Below, piece by piece: positions 1-5,394 of a DNA stretch of 5,394 nt (position 1 is the first letter of the stretch; each line of letters opens with the position of its first letter). The stretch covers positions 1-5,394 of the forward strand of contig JAUHZM010000224.1 of the NCBI GenBank assembly GCA_030426005.1. The letters run 5' to 3'. Made by a program: the position numbers and the translations under genes. Origin of the DNA: Gammaproteobacteria bacterium (lineage in GTDB: Bacteria; Pseudomonadota; Gammaproteobacteria; Arenicellales; Arenicellaceae). Under the pieces are notes generated by a model. The model did no database searches. It was not told the DNA's origin and saw only the letters and a list, made by a program, of their open reading frames with translations.

Positions 1-964
1 GGTGCGTACCGCAGTCGGTATGTTCGACGTGTCGCATATGACAGTGTCCGATGTGACCGGGCCACAAACTCTGGATTTCTTACGCCGATTGCTGGCGAAT
101 GACATTGATAAAGTCAGTGGTACTGCAGGCAAAGCGTTGTACAGCTGCATGCTGAACGAGCGCGGCGGCGTTATTGATGATCTCATCGTGTACTACCTGT
201 CGGACACACACTGCCGCTTGGTTACTAACGCGGCGACCAATGAGAAAGATATGGCCTGGTTGGCACAACAAGCAAGCGCGTTTGATGTCACGGTCACCGA
301 GCGCCCTGATCTCGCACTATTAGCAGTCCAGGGTCCTGACGCACTAAAAAGCTGCGCCGCGGTATTGGAACCCGACTTTGCCGCCACAGTAGCAGGACTT
401 GCTCGATTTCAAGGTCAGTTTTGCGGCGACGAATTCGTTGGGCGGACTGGTTACACAGGCGAAGACGGTGTGGAATTCATCGTCTCCGCGTCGATGGTAA
501 ACACACTTTGGGAAGGTTTCCTCGCAGCGGGCGTACAACCATGCGGCCTTGGCGCGCGCGACACACTGCGCCTAGAATCAGGCATGGCCTTGTATGGCAA
601 TGATCTCGATGAAACTCACACGCCATTAGAATCCGGTTTGAAATGGACGGTAAGCGTTAAAGGTGAACGCGATTTTATTGGCCGAGAAGCGCTCGACTCG
701 GATAGCAACAAGAACTTGATCGGCCTGATTCTGCAAGACCGTGGGGTATTGCGTAGTCACCAAACTGTTTTCCTAGATGACAACGAAATTGGCGAGGTTA
801 CCAGTGGCAGCTTCTCGCCAACGCTACAACAATCCATCGCACTGGCGCGAGTTAATTGCAAACTGGAACTAGGCCAGCAAGTCCAGATTCAAATTCGCAA
901 TAAGCTTTTGAATGCCACGGTTGCTCGCTACCCGTTCGTAAAAGACAACCAGCCGACCAATTAA
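1..964 (+). CDS. gcvT: Aminomethyltransferase (glycine cleavage T protein), 5' end cut by window edge
   Basis: The T protein of the glycine cleavage system acts in the cytoplasm. It takes the aminomethyl group carried on lipoyl-GcvH, transfers its one-carbon unit to tetrahydrofolate to give 5,10-methylene-THF, and releases ammonia. 320 residues are visible. The reading frame is open to the left edge. The first visible residues (VRTAVGMFDVSHM) match an internal stretch of E. coli GcvT, so about 40 N-terminal residues are missing and the GTG at base 2 is an ordinary valine. Family signatures in visible numbering are GGVIDDLIVYY at 55-65, which holds the conserved Asp pair near the folate site; AVQGP at 108-112; GRTGYTGEDG at 147-156; and GLGARDTLRLESG at 182-194. 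The C-terminal barrel domain contains a SFSPTL motif and ends near the usual family length. The frame is intact to the TAA at 962-964. gcvP follows after 33 bp and is probably co-transcribed. A glycine riboswitch, common before gcvT, would lie outside the window. Confidence 0.97.
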   Translation, partial: VRTAVGMFDVSHMTVSDVTGPQTLDFLRRLLANDIDKVSGTAGKALYSCMLNERGGVIDDLIVYYLSDTHCRLVTNAATNEKDMAWLAQQASAFDVTVTERPDLALLAVQGPDALKSCAAVLEPDFAATVAGLARFQGQFCGDEFVGRTGYTGEDGVEFIVSASMVNTLWEGFLAAGVQPCGLGARDTLRLESGMALYGNDLDETHTPLESGLKWTVSVKGERDFIGREALDSDSNKNLIGLILQDRGVLRSHQTVFLDDNEIGEVTSGSFSPTLQQSIALARVNCKLELGQQVQIQIRNKLLNATVARYPFVKDNQPTN

Positions 965-997
965 TATTACTCGTTCCAGACTTTTGACACTCAAACC

Positions 998-3814
<2,817 letters not shown>

Positions 3815-3833
3815 CAGTCTAATTCACTGACAA

Positions 3834-4457
3834 CTACCAGAACCAACCTCGTTTCATGCTTTCCAACTCGGCTCGGCACTGCCCGAGCTGAGTTGCGAAC
3901 CGTTTGGCACGCGCATCAACACGCTTTGCCGTGTTAATCAGCCAGGGTTTCTTGAGGTGCGATCCTCGCGAGTATCCACCTTGGCCCTCATGATAATTCA
4001 AATATTGCGCGTAGGCATCCCACTTGGACACCGCATTGCGCTTATAGCTCACATCCATATACCAAAGCACAAAGTCCACGGCATCACCAAAATCATCGCG
4101 ATCGGGTGATCGTGAGCCAACCGCAGACTCATATTCTCGCCAAGTGCTCTTAAGCGCCTGTGCGTATCCATAGGCATCACTCGGACGACCAGTTGGTATC
4201 ACGCCTAGAAAATACTGCATTTTAGGCTTCGCACCAGCACGAAATCCCGACTCTTGATAAATGATCGACATCGGCACATGCATCGGTCCACCCCAACGTT
4301 CGATGCTGTCTTTAATCTCATGATACCAGCGTGGATTCTCTCGAAATATCGCACACACGTCATCAATATTCTGCGGCTTGGCACGATGCGCACAGGCGTT
4401 AAGCAGTGAAGCGCCCAGTAATACCAGGCCTAGTTTTCTGTACTTTATACGAAACAT
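3834..4457 (-). CDS. Putative lytic transglycosylase-like lipoprotein (SLT-type core)
   Basis: A 207-residue protein, probably an outer-membrane lipoprotein that cleaves peptidoglycan. The N-terminus has basic residues (R3, K5, R7, K8), a hydrophobic stretch from about 9 to 19 and a lipobox LNAC, with C22 the predicted lipidated cysteine. Residue +2 is Ala rather than Asp, which fits outer-membrane sorting. The core resembles an SLT/lysozyme-like fold: IIYQESGF at 65-72 gives E69 as the probable catalytic glutamate, followed by DAYGYAQALKSTW at 94-106 and YLNYHEGQGGY at 152-162. Between E69 and GYAQ there is a longer insert (RAGAKPKMQYFLGVIPTGRP) than in classical Slt70 or MltC cores. This matches a conserved gammaproteobacterial family that I recall only in outline. 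C35 and C194 could form a periplasmic disulfide (inference). The ATG lies inside the last codons of the response regulator gene (13-bp overlap), is preceded by an A-run and has only a weak Shine-Dalgarno, so coupling to the regulator's translation is likely. It ends in TAG. Enzyme activity is inferred, not shown. Confidence 0.85.
   Translation of the reverse strand: MFRIKYRKLGLVLLGASLLNACAHRAKPQNIDDVCAIFRENPRWYHEIKDSIERWGGPMHVPMSIIYQESGFRAGAKPKMQYFLGVIPTGRPSDAYGYAQALKSTWREYESAVGSRSPDRDDFGDAVDFVLWYMDVSYKRNAVSKWDAYAQYLNYHEGQGGYSRGSHLKKPWLINTAKRVDARAKRFATQLGQCRAELESMKRGWFW
3864..3895 (+). repeat. Inverted repeat able to form a 13-bp hairpin, 50 bp past gcvP
   Basis: Arms 3864-3876 (CAACTCGGCTCGG) and 3883-3895 (CCGAGCTGAGTTG) are complementary around a 6-nt loop. 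There are twelve Watson-Crick pairs plus one G-T (3870/3889), which is a G-U wobble in a + strand transcript and an A-C mismatch in a - strand transcript. The pairing is therefore better in RNA reading through from gcvP. It lies inside the 3' coding end of the convergent lipoprotein gene (about codons 189-199). No T-run follows on either strand, so it is not a canonical intrinsic terminator. It may protect the 3' end of the gcv mRNA or act only as a chance feature of the coding sequence. Confidence 0.45.
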
Positions 4458-5167
4458 TTTTTTACTTGGGTAATATGCCTGCGACTCACTGCCAGCGTGG
4501 TATCGCTCGACTTCAAACGCACCTCGACTCGGCCATCAGAACGTAATAACTGATCAAGCTCGCCACGATTTACCACAAAGCTGCGATGAATCCGGATGAC
4601 CTCATCGCCGAACAGCTTCTCTAACTGTTTGAGTGTTTTATCAACCAAGACTGACTGACGGTTAGTTAGCACCGCAAAGACATTTTTGTCTGTGCTGTAA
4701 AAATACGAGATTCTTGCCAACGGTATATTTTGAATTGCACCTTCGTAATGCAGCGCGATGGTCGTCCCGGAACCATTTTGTGGTGATAACCGCTGAAGCT
4801 GCAACTCTGTTAAGGTCCGAGCTTTCGCCAACGCCGCCCTCAACTGCTCAACATCAAAAGGTTTTAGGAGGTAAGCCACAGCATTAGTACGAAATGCCTC
4901 GACCGCATACTGATCATACGCCGTACAAAAAACAATCGCTGGTGCACGATCACAGGTCGCATCGATCTTACTTACTGCTTCGAGACCGTTCATTACTGGC
5001 ATATTTATATCGACAAACAACAGATCTATCTGCTGTTCTCTGACAATATCAATCGCATGTTGCCCATTTTCGCCCTCGGCTACCACAGCTATATCCTGCG
5101 CTGCCAATAGGCGCTTGAGCCTAGCTCGTGCTAAGGGTTCGTCGTCTACTACCGCAGCTTTCAACAC
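4445..5167 (-). CDS. LytTR-family response regulator (AlgR/LytR type)
   Basis: A cytoplasmic DNA-binding response regulator of 240 residues. The N-terminal receiver domain (about 2-118) has the acidic pair D8/D9, the phosphoacceptor D53 in FVDINMP, T82 in CTAYD, and K102 in LLKPF. A short linker leads to a LytTR DNA-binding domain (about 135-238), recognised by the LARISYFYSTDKNVF segment at 149-164 and VIRIHRSFVVNR at 190-201. The architecture and length match AlgR of Pseudomonas (about 248 residues) and related LytR/YpdB regulators. The start is GTG at 5165-5167. In this frame a TAA lies about 30 bp upstream with no other start codon between, so the only rival is the TTG of codon 2. The partner kinase ends 2 bp upstream, so the two are almost certainly translated in tandem. 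The last codons overlap the lipoprotein gene. The target genes cannot be read from the sequence. AlgR is the nearest analogue, but orthology is unproven, so no symbol is given. Confidence 0.95.
   Translation of the reverse strand: MLKAAVVDDEPLARARLKRLLAAQDIAVVAEGENGQHAIDIVREQQIDLLFVDINMPVMNGLEAVSKIDATCDRAPAIVFCTAYDQYAVEAFRTNAVAYLLKPFDVEQLRAALAKARTLTELQLQRLSPQNGSGTTIALHYEGAIQNIPLARISYFYSTDKNVFAVLTNRQSVLVDKTLKQLEKLFGDEVIRIHRSFVVNRGELDQLLRSDGRVEVRLKSSDTTLAVSRRHITQVKKCFV
4457..4463 (-). promoter_or_regulatory. A7 run at the regulator/lipoprotein gene overlap (start region, possible slippery heptamer)
   Basis: On the - strand seven A residues run directly into the TG of the lipoprotein start codon. 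In the regulator's frame they read GT[A AAA AAA]TGT, which fits the X_XXY_YYZ pattern for -1 ribosomal slippage, and the lipoprotein frame is exactly the -1 frame. An A-rich stretch before an ATG can also simply favour initiation or reinitiation after the regulator's stop 13 nt further on. I saw no strong upstream Shine-Dalgarno and no clear downstream hairpin of the dnaX type. The sequence is certain; the function is not. Confidence 0.35.
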
Positions 5168-5169
5168 GC

Positions 5170-5394
5170 TTACACCATCTGTGCTGCTGCAGTTCGCTTA
5201 GGTATCTGCATCATGACCGTGAACTTGTCACCTGAGGACTTAACTTTGAATAGCTTTTGATCATCATATAACACTTCAAGTCGTTCACGGATATTGGCGA
5301 TCGCAATACCGTGGCCAGACTTGGCGTTGGCTTGTTTCGTTACAGCATTTTCAACCTTAAACGAGAGATAACGTGCGGTCTCACGAATGTCAAC
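5170..5394 (-). CDS. Sensor histidine kinase, LytS/AlgZ type, C-terminal fragment (cut by window edge)
   Basis: The reverse strand is open from the right edge for 74 codons and ends in TAA at 5170-5172. The fragment is the end of a GHKL ATP-binding domain. It has a VENAV strand (visible residues 14-18), in the place of the VSNP-type strand of LytS kinases; the ATP-lid and G2-like box SGHGIAIANIRERLEVLY (26-43); and a closing strand pair, KVKSSGDKFTVMMQIP (50-65). The RERLEVLY ending after a glycine box is characteristic of LytS/YpdA/AlgZ kinases. The membrane part, the phospho-accepting histidine and the N box lie outside the window. The stop codon is 2 bp before the GTG of the LytTR response regulator, the expected partner, so the pair forms a two-component system. 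The promoter of this - strand group must lie upstream, beyond the window. Confidence 0.88.
   Translation of the reverse strand, partial: VDIRETARYLSFKVENAVTKQANAKSGHGIAIANIRERLEVLYDDQKLFKVKSSGDKFTVMMQIPKRTAAAQMV

Noticed and set aside
2..4. GTG at the left edge as a possible start codon of gcvT
   Set aside because: Comparison with E. coli GcvT places this valine about 40 residues into the protein, so the frame is simply cut by the window edge.
962..970. TAATATTAC, identical to the rolling-circle origin nonanucleotide of geminiviruses
   Set aside because: It has no flanking stem and no Rep gene nearby, and it includes the gcvT stop codon. This is a chance match.
984..989. Perfect TTGACA resembling a -35 box just before gcvP
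   Set aside because: No TATAAT-like hexamer lies 16-18 bp downstream (the sequence there is CCCATG), and transcription would begin inside gcvP, past its start codon.
3815..3829. CAGT...ACTG inverted repeat in the convergent gap as a bidirectional terminator
   Set aside because: A stem of only 4 bp with a 7-nt loop and no T-run is too weak to support.
4390..4444. A downstream stem-loop that could stimulate frameshifting at the A7 run
   Set aside because: The CCAG/CCAG pair near 4413-4431 is a direct repeat, not an inverted one, and I found no stable hairpin at the usual distance.

Overview
The window looks like ordinary chromosome of a gammaproteobacterium with a balanced base composition. 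It shows no mobile element, CRISPR array or RNA gene. The assignment rests on protein character: GcvT and GcvP resemble the E. coli proteins closely, the two-component pair resembles AlgZ/AlgR (LytS/LytTR type), and the lipoprotein has a lytic-transglycosylase core of a kind I associate with gammaproteobacteria. I cannot name a genus from sequence alone.

Layout. Positions 1-3814 on the + strand carry two genes of the glycine cleavage system. The first is gcvT, which lacks about 40 N-terminal codons at the left edge. After a 33-bp gap comes a complete single-chain gcvP of 938 codons. There is no gcvH between them, although many proteobacteria have the order gcvT-gcvH-gcvP. Positions 3834-5394 on the - strand hold a compact cluster read toward gcvP. 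In transcription order these are the C-terminal 74 codons of a LytS/AlgZ-type sensor histidine kinase (cut by the right edge), a complete LytTR response regulator 2 bp later, and a 207-residue lipoprotein with an SLT-like core whose start overlaps the regulator's end by 13 bp. The two groups converge, with only 19 bp between the stop codons of gcvP and the lipoprotein gene.

How the genes work together. GcvP decarboxylates glycine and loads the aminomethyl group onto lipoyl-GcvH. GcvT then passes the one-carbon unit to tetrahydrofolate and releases ammonia. GcvH and the lipoamide dehydrogenase must be encoded elsewhere. On the other strand, the kinase probably phosphorylates the regulator, which binds DNA through its LytTR domain. 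The overlapping lipoprotein gene suggests that a peptidoglycan-directed outer-membrane enzyme is made together with this signalling pair.

I see no clearly new system. The points most worth a second look are an A_AAA_AAA heptamer, in register for a -1 frameshift, exactly where the regulator and lipoprotein genes overlap; the pairing of an AlgZ/AlgR-type system with a variant transglycosylase lipoprotein; the missing gcvH; and a 13-bp hairpin just past gcvP, inside the convergent gene. The promoters of both gene groups lie outside the window, and I found no convincing intrinsic terminator.
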